64,000 nt of DNA, taken from positions 20,779,001 to 20,843,000 of the forward strand of contig CM044306.1 in assembly GCA_024291935.2 (NCBI GenBank), written 5' to 3'. Both the position numbers and the translations under genes were made by a program. This DNA comes from Okapia johnstoni (lineage: Eukaryota; Chordata; Mammalia; Artiodactyla; Giraffidae). The notes under the pieces are model-generated. The model worked only from the letters and a program-made list of their open reading frames with translations, was not told the DNA's origin and made no database searches. Position 1 is the first letter of the stretch. Each line of letters opens with the position of its first letter. Below are positions 9,886 to 21,040 of this stretch, piece by piece.

Positions 9886-11150
9886 GATAGATAGATACGT
9901 GAACAATACATTTTGTAATATAGAAATCACGGGGGAAGGGGCTTCCCTATGTTAGTAAGAAATTGGTGGGTGGGGGGGCTGGAAGTGCAGCATGTCATGG
10001 TTATTATCTCCAAGAAGAGTATTTCTGCTCTAATTCAGGATCTGCATAGAACGATTTAACTGCAAAAGAACAAGAAGCAGCTGCTGCAGAGGTTTATGGG
10101 AACCTGGAGAAACTTATAAGCTTGCTGTTTAATAGTACCTCAGTACACTATATTGTATCAGTTCCTCTAATCCACTTTAATTATTTGAGGGTCTTAAACT
10201 TTAATAAAATAAGAACACAAAATTAGCATTAATCGCTTCAGAAGTCCAAGGCAGGCTTCAAGAAAATTTTGAAACTTAACATTTTATTTTTCTACAATTG
10301 ACAAAATTTAGGAAAAACATAACAAGAGAATATTAAAATAAATTAGACCCTTTTCTCTTCCTACGTTTTATTCTTACATACTGTACAGGGTACACAAGCT
10401 AAGGATCAGCCACTTTCTATTCCTTCACCAGAAATCCCTAAAGTTGATTTCAAATAACTTCATCTGAAAAGATAGCACTTATCACACAATTCCAAAGCAA
10501 AATAAATTATAATAATCACAGTCATAAAAATGCATGAGGGCAGAAATTCATAAGGGAAAATACAAGTTTAACTGGTTGATATGTAAATATTCTCGGCTCC
10601 ATTTCTCCAATGTTAAATAATAGATATCTGAAGGTATTTTCTGTACTTTTAAGTAAATAAACTCTATGGAGTTTAACAAATAATTACCAAAACAATAATT
10701 TAATATTGTAAATGTTATTAAAAATCCTTAAGGTAATTCCATCGGAGATGAAATATCCACTTTATCCACTAAAATGGGAGTTACTAATTGATAATTCTCT
10801 CAACACTCCCTTGGAGCATTGGGTTTTGCAGTGTTGAAGCCTTTCTTCATGTCACACATTGCCCAAAAATCAAGTGTATGGCAATTAGACTCTCTTCAAA
10901 GGAAAAGAAGAATTGTAGTGGGAAATGTGACCTAAGTGGCTTCTTGGGAGCTTTTTCCACCAACATTGGGAGTGCCAACTGGGGAATAAGTGAGAGAACA
11001 ACAACATTTAGAGAAATCTAAATGTCCATCTCACAGTTTACCTAGACCAGGTGGGACTCTGGAGCAGGCAAACAGTACACTCGAATATAAAATCAAAGCA
11101 TTGTATACAAAATTTTGGATCTGGGGCTAATAGTCAAGGAGAAAAACAGG
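9886..11150. other. intergenic, AT-rich, no gene seen
   Basis: This is AT-rich unique sequence. The 77-codon ORF at 10,788-11,021 has no recognisable domain and is taken as chance. Confidence 0.4.
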
Positions 11151-11156
11151 ACTACA

Positions 11157-11275
11157 TGGGAATTACCTCGCAGTTCAGTGGTTAGGACTCCGCACATTCA
11201 CTGCCAAGGGTCTGGGCCCTGGTCGGAGAAGTAAGATCCCTCAAGACAAATGACATGACCAAAAAAGGGGAAAAA
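11157..11275 (+). mobile_element. short CHR-type SINE
   Basis: It has a tRNA-like head (CAGTGGTTAGGACTCC), a diverged B-box region (GGGCCCTGGTCGG) and a GACCAAAAAAGGGG tail. This matches the short cetartiodactyl SINE pattern, diverged. Confidence 0.65.
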
Positions 11276-12910
11276 GAAGAAAAACAGTTCTACAAGAAGT
11301 ATTAATTAGATAATTGAGGAATTTAAAAACAAGGTAAGAAACTTTGCTACTGCCGGACAAAAGAACTGCACTAAAAATCCACAAAATATTAAAAGATTGG
11401 GAACATCTTACACATGTATCTACACATTTCTCAATTTAACCAGATTAAGAAATTCAACAAGCAACAAAATCTACCTCTTAACTATGTTAGCTTTTTTTTT
11501 CTAATTTATTCACTTTTATATAGCTCATTTTATGGAAAGAGCTATAGAAATGTTTCCAAAAGTTTCAATAAAATTAAACTAAGTAAATTGCATACAATTT
11601 TTTTCTTCTCAAAAGAAAAGAGAAATGCTGTAAAGAAATATTTAGTCAATTATCTAATGTATTTGTCTTTAGAGAATCATATATATATATAAAATTTCTT
11701 TGAAGAGCCTGCAGTTGGCATTGCTAAATACCAGTGCACAGAAGTTCAGAACGTGAGTGTAACAAACACAACTTCTGGGGGTCTTGCTTCCCCAGATATC
11801 AGATGCAACCGTTAACAACACCAGATTCACGCTACAGACTGACAATGTAAAACTAGTAGCCGAGGGCTTCAGACAAAAGTAGGACGTGGTTACTTGTATT
11901 GGGCATAACAGAAAACGCAAGCCAATGAGAGAAACACTACGTGAAGCCACACTTATTTTTATACTGGAGTCACCAGTTATAAAAAGAGTGTTTTTCTCTG
12001 TTTAGAAATAAATGAAATCCTAAAAATGAAAGATCCTTTTAGCTGAAAACACTACAGAAGGTCATTATTTACAAGAATGTTTCATGTTCAAAGAGTCACT
12101 ACCTAATTAATGTTGCATAAGTAAGAATTATTCCATTTATGTAGAGCTGAAAAGCATGTACCACTATGAAATGATGTATGGTTTAGTGATGCAAACAAAA
12201 GAGGTTAAACTAAAAAGAATAGCAAATAAAATAAAAATGCAAAATTCAGGGGCAGGAAGAAGAGGCACACAGGAGGCTCCATGACACTGGTAATGACAGT
12301 CTCGCTTCCAACGTGAGTGTGGTCTGTGGGTATCTGTTGCATTATTTTTCCCAATACTTTGTACATAGTTTATAATTACTACTTTTTATCTACTCAACAA
12401 TGTTTTTAAGTTCAATAAAGTAAAAATGCTTGAACTTTGAAGGACAGATTTGAATAGGCAGACTTGAAGCCAATACGAATGAAGGAAAACAAGAGGACTG
12501 ACCATTATTTATACGGGACTATGACGCTGAATCTGGCAGAGTGAAGAATTCACCAGAACGATACGATACAGGATACAGGGTCAAATCAGGAGAGTCTTCA
12601 GAGCTTCTCTGAGAAGACACTAATCTTAAATTTCACAAAGAACTCTTGGAAGCTTTAGGCTTAGGAGTAACCTATGAAGGTTTGAAGAAGGAAATTAATA
12701 TGACCTCTGTATGCAAGATGGTTTGGCGTGGTAGGGATAACAACTAGAGAAAAAGTGAGCATGTTACTATAGCAAGTCAAGGATAAATTGAAATTTTTCT
12801 GAATGGAGATGATCCTGGGAGTAGTAAAGAATCTGAAAGTTGGGATTTAGTCAATTATTAGACTTTAAAGAGCTAAAATAAGCAAAAATTTTTAGTTTTC
12901 CAGGTAGAAT
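11276..12910. other. intergenic, no gene seen
   Basis: This is mostly AT-rich unique sequence. No exon, RNA gene or clear recent repeat was found. Confidence 0.4.
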
Positions 12911-12927
12911 AAAAATTGGAAAGTTGA
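12911..12927. repeat. target-site duplication of the U6 chimera, left copy
   Basis: AAAAATTGGAAAGTTGA recurs exactly at 13,340-13,356. The upstream T next to the A-run fits a TTTT/A nick on the bottom strand, the kind of site L1 endonuclease prefers. Confidence 0.92.
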
Positions 12928-12928
12928 T

Positions 12929-13035
12929 GTGCTCACTTCAGCAGCACATATACTAAAACTGGAACGATACAGAGAAGATTAGCATGGCCCCTGCGCAAGG
13001 ATGACACGCAAATTCGTGAAGTGTTCCATATTTTT
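12929..13035 (+). pseudogene. U6 snRNA retropseudogene, 5' part of a chimera
   Basis: This is a full-length U6 small nuclear RNA sequence of 107 bases, including the ACAGAGA box within GATACAGAGAAGATTAG and the AGC catalytic region within TTAGCATGGCCCC. It ends in the terminal T-run. Compared with mammalian U6 as I remember it, there are about four substitutions: two in the 5' stem-loop (GCTCAC and TTCAG), one at AAAACTGG and one at GAAGTGTTCC. It is not flanked by a U6 promoter but by a 17-bp TSD, and its 3' end continues directly into an mRNA-like segment with a poly(A) signal and tail. It is therefore read as the 5' part of a bipartite retrotransposed insertion and probably not transcribed as U6. 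Confidence 0.93.
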
Positions 13036-13339
13036 GACGCCTCTCCGGCCTGGAACAGACCCCAGCCCTGCATCATTAGAATTTATCCCCCAGCCAAAAA
13101 CCCAGTTCACGTTGACAACTGTGGTTGTGTGAAGTGTTTGTCTCGCAGTGTTAACCTGTGTTAACCTCTCCCGAAAACCTCTACACCAAAGCTTTATTTA
13201 TATCACCCCAGTGTAAATACTACGCAGTATTGTCCCAGTGCCCGCACAGTCCCTGGAAACCCTGGGGTGACCTGGGCACACACTGTATCATATGTGAGTT
13301 CAGCTTCACTAATAAAGCTACTGTTTGGCTGGAAGAAAA
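13036..13339 (+). pseudogene. mRNA 3'-end segment fused to U6 (source gene not identified)
   Basis: About 300 bases of non-repetitive sequence follow the U6 terminal T-run without a gap. It ends with AATAAA at 13,311-13,316, then a cleavage-like distance of about 20 bases and an A-run from 13,336. This is the layout of an mRNA 3' UTR copied with its poly(A) tail. An ORF (13,158-13,397) crosses its end and is chance. I do not recognise the parent gene. Confidence 0.8.
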
Positions 13340-13356
13340 AAAAATTGGAAAGTTGA
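13340..13356. repeat. target-site duplication of the U6 chimera, right copy
   Basis: This is an exact 17-bp partner of 12,911-12,927. Its first As merge with the poly(A) tail. Confidence 0.92.
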
Positions 13357-14528
13357 GAGAGATAGCAAGAAGAGATAATAGAGCAAGTTGTACTTAGATT
13401 GAATTTGATGTAACAATGGAACGTCCAAATGGAAATATCCAATAGAAAACCAGAGATACAAATGGACATTGCCTACAAGTTACACTGAGATAAATACATA
13501 GCACATGAAAAACAATTGTGTTTTCATTGCTATGCAAAATTGATTATACCGCAAAAATCCTAATCAACTGATAAATAGTCAAATTTGTAGAGTACATTTT
13601 AAAAATCACTCCACAACTCACACAACTCTAGAAACTCAGAGCTAAATATATTTTGAGGTATGAAATAGCTCAGCTCAAGAACCACAACAGAGAGGTCCTT
13701 TCTGGAAGTGAGTCACATATTCAAACACACATTCAGAATGGAATCATGTCTGTCTTGTAGGTACTTGACTGAACTCAAAAAATAGTTATTGATTGTTCAG
13801 AATAAGCAAATACAGTAATAAGGTAATACAACTAAACTATTCAAGGTATCATACAGTTGGAAAAAGACCAAAGTTAATCCGGAAAGATCAACATTTAGGA
13901 TTCTCAAAAGAGAACTGAATACATTTGCTAATTCTCAATCAGTGCTGACCTCAGTGAACATCTCTTTTAAGGCAAGAGTCATCAGTTTTCTAACAACCTG
14001 GAGAAGTTTCAAAGATAATGATTTTTGTGGGTAACTGAGCTTGTGCTACTTGTAGGTCCACATGTCACCCAATTTCACTTCTGGGGTCAGAAATTATAGA
14101 TGAAGTGAGCTTCTGGGAAGATGAGACCTTTGAAAAAAGTGATTCCAAAGGAGTTAAAGCTTAATGGATTAGTATAATGAATTTTTCTGAGGGCAACAAT
14201 GTGGAAATATTTCTAAGAGGTGCAGCAGAACATGGAATCACTAAAAGGCAACTATTTTTGCCCAAGCGACAATTTTGTTTTCATATAGGCTGGACAAATT
14301 TTCAGAAAGTGTATTAATTTCCCAATGTAATGGTTTGTATTTTAAGCCAAAAGATATCTTTAAATGTATTGAAATATTTTTTTTTTACTGAATGCACTGG
14401 TGGTGTAAGAACCAGAAGAGAAATAAAAGTCAAATTGAGAGGCCAAAAAAAAAAGAAAAGGAAATCTTCAAATGTTCGCAGATACCACAAACAGTATTGC
14501 AGACTACAGTCTTCCAGAAATCAACAAC
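13357..14528. other. intergenic, no gene seen
   Basis: This is unique sequence. A stretch near 13,935-14,030 (CAGTGCTGACCTCAGTGAACATCTC) resembles 15,080-15,160 (CAGTGCTGAGTTCAACGAACATCTC), so the two may be copies of one unnamed old repeat. Confidence 0.4.
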
Positions 14529-14797
14529 TGGGCTTCCATAGTGGGCCAGTGGTTAAGAATCCTCCTGCCAATGCAGGGACACAGGTTTGATCCCTGGTCC
14601 AGGAAGATCCCACATGCCACAGCTGCTGGGCCCATGTGCCTAGAGCCTGAGCCCTGCAACAAGAGAAGCCACTGCAACAAAAAGCCCACACACCACAACT
14701 AGAGAGTAGCCCCCACTCTCTGCAACTAGAGAAAGCCCTCATACAGCAATGAAGACCCAGCACAGCCAAAAATAAAAACAAACAAATCTTTAAAAAG
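14529..14797 (+). mobile_element. CHR-type SINE (long form)
   Basis: It starts with a tRNA-like head (CCAGTGGTTAAGAATCC). AGATCCCACATGCCAC, the repeated GCAACAAGAGAAGCCAC body, AATGAAGACCCAGCACAGCC and an A-rich tail follow, as in cetartiodactyl CHR SINEs. Confidence 0.82.
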
Positions 14798-14799
14798 AA

Positions 14800-16540
14800 A
14801 TCAACCATTGTGTTAAGCACAAAATCAGAAAATGATTCTTGAACACTTTTACCTTAATACCAGATTATCTTTCAAAGACAGCTCAGAAATTATTGTTAAC
14901 TATACCAAGTTATAGTTAAAAGTAAAGAGGTAGCACAATAGTATCATATGATATATAAGAGTATAAAAGTATACAGTTATATAAGAGTATACAGTTGAAA
15001 ACAGAGTGGGTTCTGTTTTACTCAATCTTTGAGATTAACATTGAGAATTTATCAAAGAGAATAGAAAGCAATTTTCAAACAGTGCTGAGTTCAACGAACA
15101 TCTCTTTCAAGACATGGGTAGTTAGTCTTGTGGCTGCTTGAAGAGGTTTCAAAGATAATGATTTTTCAAAGTTAAAATCTACAGACTCCACTATTTCCTC
15201 CAAACACTCAAAACTGTTCACGGACGTAGAAGCATTATATTCATGTAAAATGATACAATCTAGAGGTGTAATTAAGTTGCATTATACCGAAAATTGCCAC
15301 TATGCTGTATTAGTGTCTTTAATCAAAACACAGCCCCACGCCCAAGAGGAAAAGATTATCGTTCAATCCTAAACAGACAACAGTAACCCCTAAGAGAGCA
15401 ACTCCCCTCCTGATTATACAATAAGAAAGTCAAAACAAACCTGAGCCTTGCAATGAACATTCCATTTACTTAATAGCCAGAGTTTACCTCTTCCAAGCCT
15501 GTGGGGAAATATCATTTAAAAAAAAAAAAAAAAAATGTACAGCTAAAAGTTTCTTTTGTAAAATATCTTTTTATAAAGAGCCTAAATGTACCACTCCTGA
15601 GACTCAGGTTCTTATATATAAACTTACTTAGAAAGGGATCCACGTATAAATACCATCTGCCATACTACCAGCCAGGCACACTGCATCCTTCAAAGCTATA
15701 CAACAGTGCCAAGAAGCCGAGGGTGTTCAGACACTCCGAAACTGACTGGAAAGTTGGAAGCAAGGGAAGAAAAGAAGGAAGATGCGGAGAGAGACAGATG
15801 CATCTGATAGTAGCTGTCAGGGAGCAGAGTCCAGCCCAGAAAAAGTTGAAGGACTCTGTCATGACAGCAGAGAACTGAGGAAGTGATAAGCACCGAGGGG
15901 GAGTAAGAAGGCAGAAGGAGACATAGGACACGGAGAGCTTGCTTCTGGAGCAGGCACGTTCATTTAGCCAGTGTGTGCAGTGTGAATGCATTTAAGCCGG
16001 AAAACAGCACTCAGTAATTCAAGCTATTATGCGAAGACCAATAGCCAAAATAATATCCAAAGATATACAAATCTGGGTTACCAATAAGAACTATGTTGTA
16101 CCTCTGAATGCGATCCACATTTTTCCTGCCGCCCACACAATCTGTCCTGGGGAAGCTACTGGAGACAACAAAAAAGGAAAACTAAAACTGAGTCCTGCAT
16201 TCAAGGCATCTGAAACACATGCCCAATTCTGAGGACTAGACAATTACAACTATAATAGTGATGTAGGGCATATATCCAGAACTAGGAAGCAACCAGCACT
16301 AATGTCAGAGAAGGTTCATACAGAGACACAGCTTGCTTAGGCAAGATGGTTGTTCAAAGTCCAACAGAGGAATTTCCGTAAATTTTGTGTCCTCTACCAT
16401 CAGCCACCCTCTGATTTTTCTACCTCCCACCTATCCCTCTTTACTGCTACCATTTACCACTTCACATGAAGGCCACATCATCTGTGGTAAGAGCTCAAAG
16501 TCTAGCATATAACGTCTTTCCATATATGTTAAAATGTTCC
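14800..16540. other. intergenic, no gene seen
   Basis: This is unique sequence with an A-run at 15,516-15,534. ORFs at 15,501-15,878 and 16,029-16,232 show no domain, signal peptide or splice context and are taken as chance. Confidence 0.4.
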
Positions 16541-16544
16541 TCCA

Positions 16545-16945
16545 AAAAAAATTTTTTTAACCAGTTCTGGATGTTTAATAGACAGAAGCATACAATATGT
16601 ATCCTCGTGTGGGTCTGGCTCCTTTTACTTTGTATGATGTTTTCAAGGCTCATCCATGTTGTATCATGTATCAGTACTTCATTCCTTATTATGGCTGAAT
16701 AATATTCCGTTGAATGGATATACCACAGTTTGTTCATTCATTTGTTGATGAAAACTTGAATTATTTCCATTTTGGGGGGTATTATGATTAGTGCTGCTCT
16801 TCATAAAGACAGAAAGCAAATTGACAGTTACACAGGCCAGGGGGTCAGGGAATGGGAAGTGATTTGCTTAATGGGTTATCGTTTTTCTTCTGAAAATGCT
16901 TTGGAGCTAGATAGATGTGCTGGTTACCCAACATTGTGAATATGC
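16545..16945 (-). mobile_element. old L1 fragments
   Basis: On the minus strand 16,545-16,805 matches the L1 3' region (GGAATATTATTCAGCCAT and CAACATGGATGAGCCTTG). The adjoining 16,810-16,945 resembles an old L1 3' UTR in the + direction (GGTTACCCAACATTGTGAA). Subfamilies were not assigned. Confidence 0.65.
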
Positions 16946-16983
16946 TAAGTGACCTGTACATTTTTATTATTTATTTATTTATA

Positions 16984-17234
16984 GCTGCACGGGTTCTTAA
17001 TTGTTGCACTGGCTTTTCTCTAGCTGCAGTCTAGTTTCAGTGTGCAGCTTCTCACTGCAATGGCTTCTCTTGATTTGGGCAGAGCAAGACTCCAAGGTGT
17101 GCAGGCTTCAGAAGTTGCCACATGAGGGCTTAGTTGCTCTGCGGCATGTGTAGCCTCCCTGAACCAGGGATCTAACCCATGTCCCCTGTATTGGCAGGAG
17201 GATTCTTAACCACTGCACCACCAAGGAAGTCCTG
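16984..17234 (-). mobile_element. CHR-type SINE (long form)
   Basis: The reverse complement gives the CHR head (CAGTGGTTAAGAATCCTCC), the body with GGCTACACATGCCG, and the A-rich end at the left (TTATTTATTTATAGCTG on the + strand). Confidence 0.78.
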
Positions 17235-17456
17235 CACATTTTTCAAAGGTTAATTTTATATTACATGAATTTCCCCTCAATTAATTTTTTTGAAGTGCAA
17301 GTCAAAGCCTCCATTGCCACCTGCCTAAAACAGGGTCCTATGTGTGGGATAAATTACAAATAGGAAATGTTAGATAGTTTAAAATAGATTGTCTGCAACA
17401 TGTAGGTTGTCTTTCAAAGCCAAGATCAGACATTGCCTGCTTTTTGAAGCTTGGTG

Positions 17457-17461
17457 AGTGC

Positions 17462-17499
<38 letters not shown>

Positions 17500-17696
17500 G
17501 TCGCTCAGTAGTGTCCAATTCTTTGACACCTCATGGACTATAGCCCACCAGGCTCCTCTGTCCTTAGGATTTTCCAGGCAAGAATATTGGGGTGGGTTGC
17601 CAAGCCCTTCTCCGGGGGATCTTCCCAACCCAGGGATCGAACCAGGTCTCCACTGCAGGGAGATTCTTTACCATCTGAGCTACCAGGGAAACTCAC
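17457..17696 (-). mobile_element. Bov-tA SINE with a (TG)n tail
   Basis: The minus-strand Bov-tA has head GATGGTAAAGAATCTCCC and body GCCTGGAAAATCCT. On the + strand it is preceded by a (TG)n microsatellite at 17,464-17,498, a polymorphic-marker type of tract common at the 3' end of these SINEs. Confidence 0.88.
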
Positions 17697-17699
17697 TGA

Positions 17700-18639
17700 A
17701 ACTTGTTGGGGAAATATAATTAAAAATCAAACCTTCTCCTCATTCAGAAAGCCTCTCCACAAAGGCAGTAGAGAAAGAAGACATTTTTGCCATTGAATAA
17801 GCATTAAACCAGAATGTGATGGACATTTCATTCAATCCACTAAGAAAAACCACAGACAGAAGGACATCTTACCCTTTTATAGCCAAGTAGTTAAAACCCA
17901 TTACATCTGTGTTTTCGAGACAAACTCGTCCTCAAATAAGAGGCCCTGATGTCATCATTTGTCACACATAGTTCACCTAGTAACTGGGATGACTTTACCT
18001 AGTGATTGGGGCTACTATCTGTGTTCACTAATAGGCTTCATACAGAGAAAAAGTACATATCTTGTAATAGGAGGTAGTTTTAGAGAGAGGCTCCTACCTT
18101 CCCTCAGGAACTAGGAGACCAGGGTGCTATTTTCCTCAGATGTTTACATTCCATACTTTGGTTCCCAGGTCCCCGAAGAAAACATTCCTGGGTCATATAG
18201 CTGGCCAATGGTTTACTGACCTTTTTTAAATATGCACTTACGTTTTGAAGAGACAGAGAAAGAATCTACAGGATTTCTAAAGTAATTGTTCCAAGAAAAG
18301 AGAGATGGGGGAGGTATCTCTTTCCTTATTTTCAAGGGGAATTAAGTCTCTCATTTTTAATTTGTGTTTATCTCCTCTGATCTCAGCAAAAAGTAATTAC
18401 TCCCTCTTCCAAGGTGCCTTTCTGTGGCACTTCCCACTTCGTATTTTGAATTGAAGTAATTTCAACAGGATCAGTATCTGTTTTCTTTCTGCACCCCTCT
18501 TGGTGCCCAGCACACTGACCAGAGCCAACACTCATAAAAGGCCCTGGATGACAGGAGAGAACCTTGTGGTGATGAAAATGTCCTGTACCTTGACTGCATC
18601 AATGTCAATATCCTGGTTGTCATTTGTCCCATTGTTCAC
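17700..18639. other. intergenic, no gene seen
   Basis: This is unique sequence. No exon-like ORF or RNA gene was recognised. Confidence 0.4.
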
Positions 18640-18652
18640 AAGATATTACCAT

Positions 18653-19455
18653 CAGTTCAGTTCAGTCACTCAGCCATGTCCAACTCTTTGCAACCCCATG
18701 GACTGCAGCACACCAGGCTTCCCTGTCCGTCACCAACTTCCAGAGCTTGCTTAAACTCACGTCCATCGAGTTGGGAATGCCATCCAGCCATCTCATCCTC
18801 TGTCATCCCCTTCTCCTCCTGCCTTCAATCTTTCCCAGCATCGGGATCTTTTCAAATGAGTCAGTTCTTTGCATCAGGTGGCCAAAGAATTGGAGTTTCA
18901 GCTTCAGCATCAGTCCTTCCAATGAATATTCAGGACTGATTTCCTTCAGGATTGGCTGGTTTGATCTCCCTGCAGTCCAAGGGACTCTCAGGAGTCTTCT
19001 CCAACACCACAGTTCAAAAGCATCAATTCTTCGGCGCTCAGCTTTCTTTATAGTCCAACTCTCATATCCAAACATGACTACTGGAAAAGCCCTAGCTTTG
19101 ACTAGATGAATCTTTGTCGGCAAAATAATGTCTCTGCTTTTTAATAAGCTGTCTAAGCAGCTCATAGTTTTTCTTCCAAGGAGCAAGCGTCTTTTAATTT
19201 CATGGCTGCAGCCAGCATCTGCAGTGATTTTGGAGACCAAGAAAATAGTCTGTAACTGTTTCCATTGTTTCCCCATCTATTTGCCAGTAAGTGATGGGAC
19301 CAGATGCCATGATCTTAGTTTTTTGAATGTTGAATTTTAAGCCAACTTTTTCACTCTCCTCTTTCACTTTCATCAAGAGGCTCTTTTGTTCTTCTTTGCT
19401 TTCTGCCATAAGGGTGGTGCGATCTGCATATCTGAGGTTATTGTTACTTCTCACA
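18653..19455 (-). pseudogene. BovB LINE 3' part (direct half of a 5'-inverted copy)
   Basis: On the minus strand it runs from mid RT (NNLRYADRTTLMAESKEEQK, with the catalytic YADD changed to YADR) through the C-terminus ([18 protein letters not shown]) to the terminal CTGAACTGAACTG. At about 19,455 it meets BovB 5'-region sequence in the opposite orientation. The changed catalytic residue and frameshifts make it inactive. Confidence 0.85.
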
Positions 19456-20337
19456 GCAATTTTGGAGCAGTGACCTCACAAGAGACTGACCCAGACTTGC
19501 CTGTGAGCATCCAGGAGTCTCTGGTGGAGGCGTGGGTTGGCGGTGGCCTGCTGCAGTGTCGGGGGCACTGAGTGTGGCAGTGTATGCACAGGACCTTTTG
19601 AAGAAGTCGCCATTTTCTTCATTACTTCCACCATAGTTTGGTCTCAGGTCAAACAACAGGGAGGGAATGCAGCCCCACCCATCAACAGAAAATTGGATTA
19701 CAGATCAAACCAGTCAATCCTAAAGGAAATCAGTCCTGAATATTCATCAGAAGGACTGATGCTGAAGCTGAAACTCCAATACTCTCAACACCTGATGCGA
19801 AGAACTGACTCTTCGGAAAAGACTCTGATGCTGGGAAAGATTGAAGGCAGGAGGGGAAGGGGATGACAGAGGATGAGATGGTTGGATGGCCTCATCAACT
19901 CAACGGACATGAGTTTGAGCAAGTTCTGGGAGTTGGTGAAGGACAGGGAAGCCTGGTGTGCTGCAGTCCATGGAGTCGCAAAGAGTAGGACACAACTGAG
20001 CAACTGAACTGAACTGAGCGTGGCCCCGCCCATCAGAACAAGACCCAGTTTCCCCCACAGTCAGTCTCTCCCACCAGGAAGCTTCTGTAAGCCTCTTATC
20101 CAAGAGGGCGGACAGAATGAAAACCACAGTCACAGAAAACTAATCAAACTGATCACATGGACCACAGCCTTGTCTAACTCAATGAAACTATGAGCCATGC
20201 CATGTATGGCCATCCAAGACAGACAAGTCATAGTGAAGAATTCTGACAAACGTGGTCCACCGGAGAAGGGAATGGCAAACCACTTCAGTATTCTTGCCTT
20301 GAGAACCCCATGAACGGTATGAAAAGGCAAAAAAAAA
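19456..20337 (+). pseudogene. BovB LINE 5' region (inverted half) with an embedded BovB 3' scrap
   Basis: The + strand sequence before 19,697 and after 20,018 matches the BovB 5' region ahead of the endonuclease ORF as I remember it (GGTCTCAGGTCAAACAACAG, then GAACCCCATGAACGGTATG). It ends at an A-run. Between these parts lies a + strand BovB 3' fragment of about 320 bp, ending in CAACTGAACTGAACTGA. No TSD is visible around that scrap. Near-identical 13-mers bracket the full 18,653-20,337 block. Confidence 0.7.
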
Positions 20338-20350
20338 AAGATATTATCAT

Positions 20351-20699
20351 TGGGGGATCTTAATAAAGGGCATGTGAGTTTTCGCTGTACTATTTCTTAC
20401 AACTGAATCTACGATTACCTCAAAAGTTTAATTAAGATTTTTAAATATCCTTGAATGAATAAACACATGTGAATTACTAACTGTCAAATAACAGTTACAG
20501 AATACTATAAAGAGAAATACAAACCAGACTGAAGGGAAGAAAATTGACAGGTGCATTCAGGGGAAGAGTTGAGCAGAATTAAGGGATGCCTTTAGGTTCC
20601 TATGGGGACTATCAACCAGGATGCTAAAAACTTCTGTGCAGGGCAGAAAGCTCTGAGAATGGACTAGGTAAAAAAAAAAAGTTAACAAAATTAAAATAT
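20351..20699. other. intergenic, no gene seen
   Basis: This is short unique AT-rich sequence between the BovB block and an L1 3' end. Confidence 0.4.
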
Positions 20700-21040
20700 T
20701 TAGCAACATGGGTGAACTAGAAATTATCATACTATGTGAAGTCAGAAAAAGACAAATATCATATTCTATCACTTACATGTGGAATCTAAAATATAACACA
20801 AATGAACTTATCTATGAAACAGAAATACTCACAGACATAAAGACTAAGCATGTGGTTGCCAAGGGGGTGAGGTAAGGGAGAAATGGATTGGGAGTTTGGG
20901 AATAGCAGAAGCAAACTATTATATATTGAATGGATAAACAATAAGGTCCTACTGTATATCACAGGAATTCTATTCATTATCGTGTGATAAATCATTATGA
21001 AAAAGAATGTGTATATATATATATATTTAATGTTTAAAGA
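20700..21040 (+). mobile_element. ruminant L1 3' end
   Basis: The ordered landmarks are TAGCAACATGGGTGAACTAG, GTGGTTGCCAAGGGGGTG, AAGGTCCTACTGTATATCAC and TGTGATAAATCATTATG, followed by a (TA)n end. It is 5'-truncated and non-coding. Confidence 0.85.

Noticed and set aside
12929..13035. A functional U6 snRNA gene
   Set aside because: It has about four substitutions, no recognisable upstream U6 promoter elements, and sits inside a TSD-flanked chimera with a poly(A) tail.
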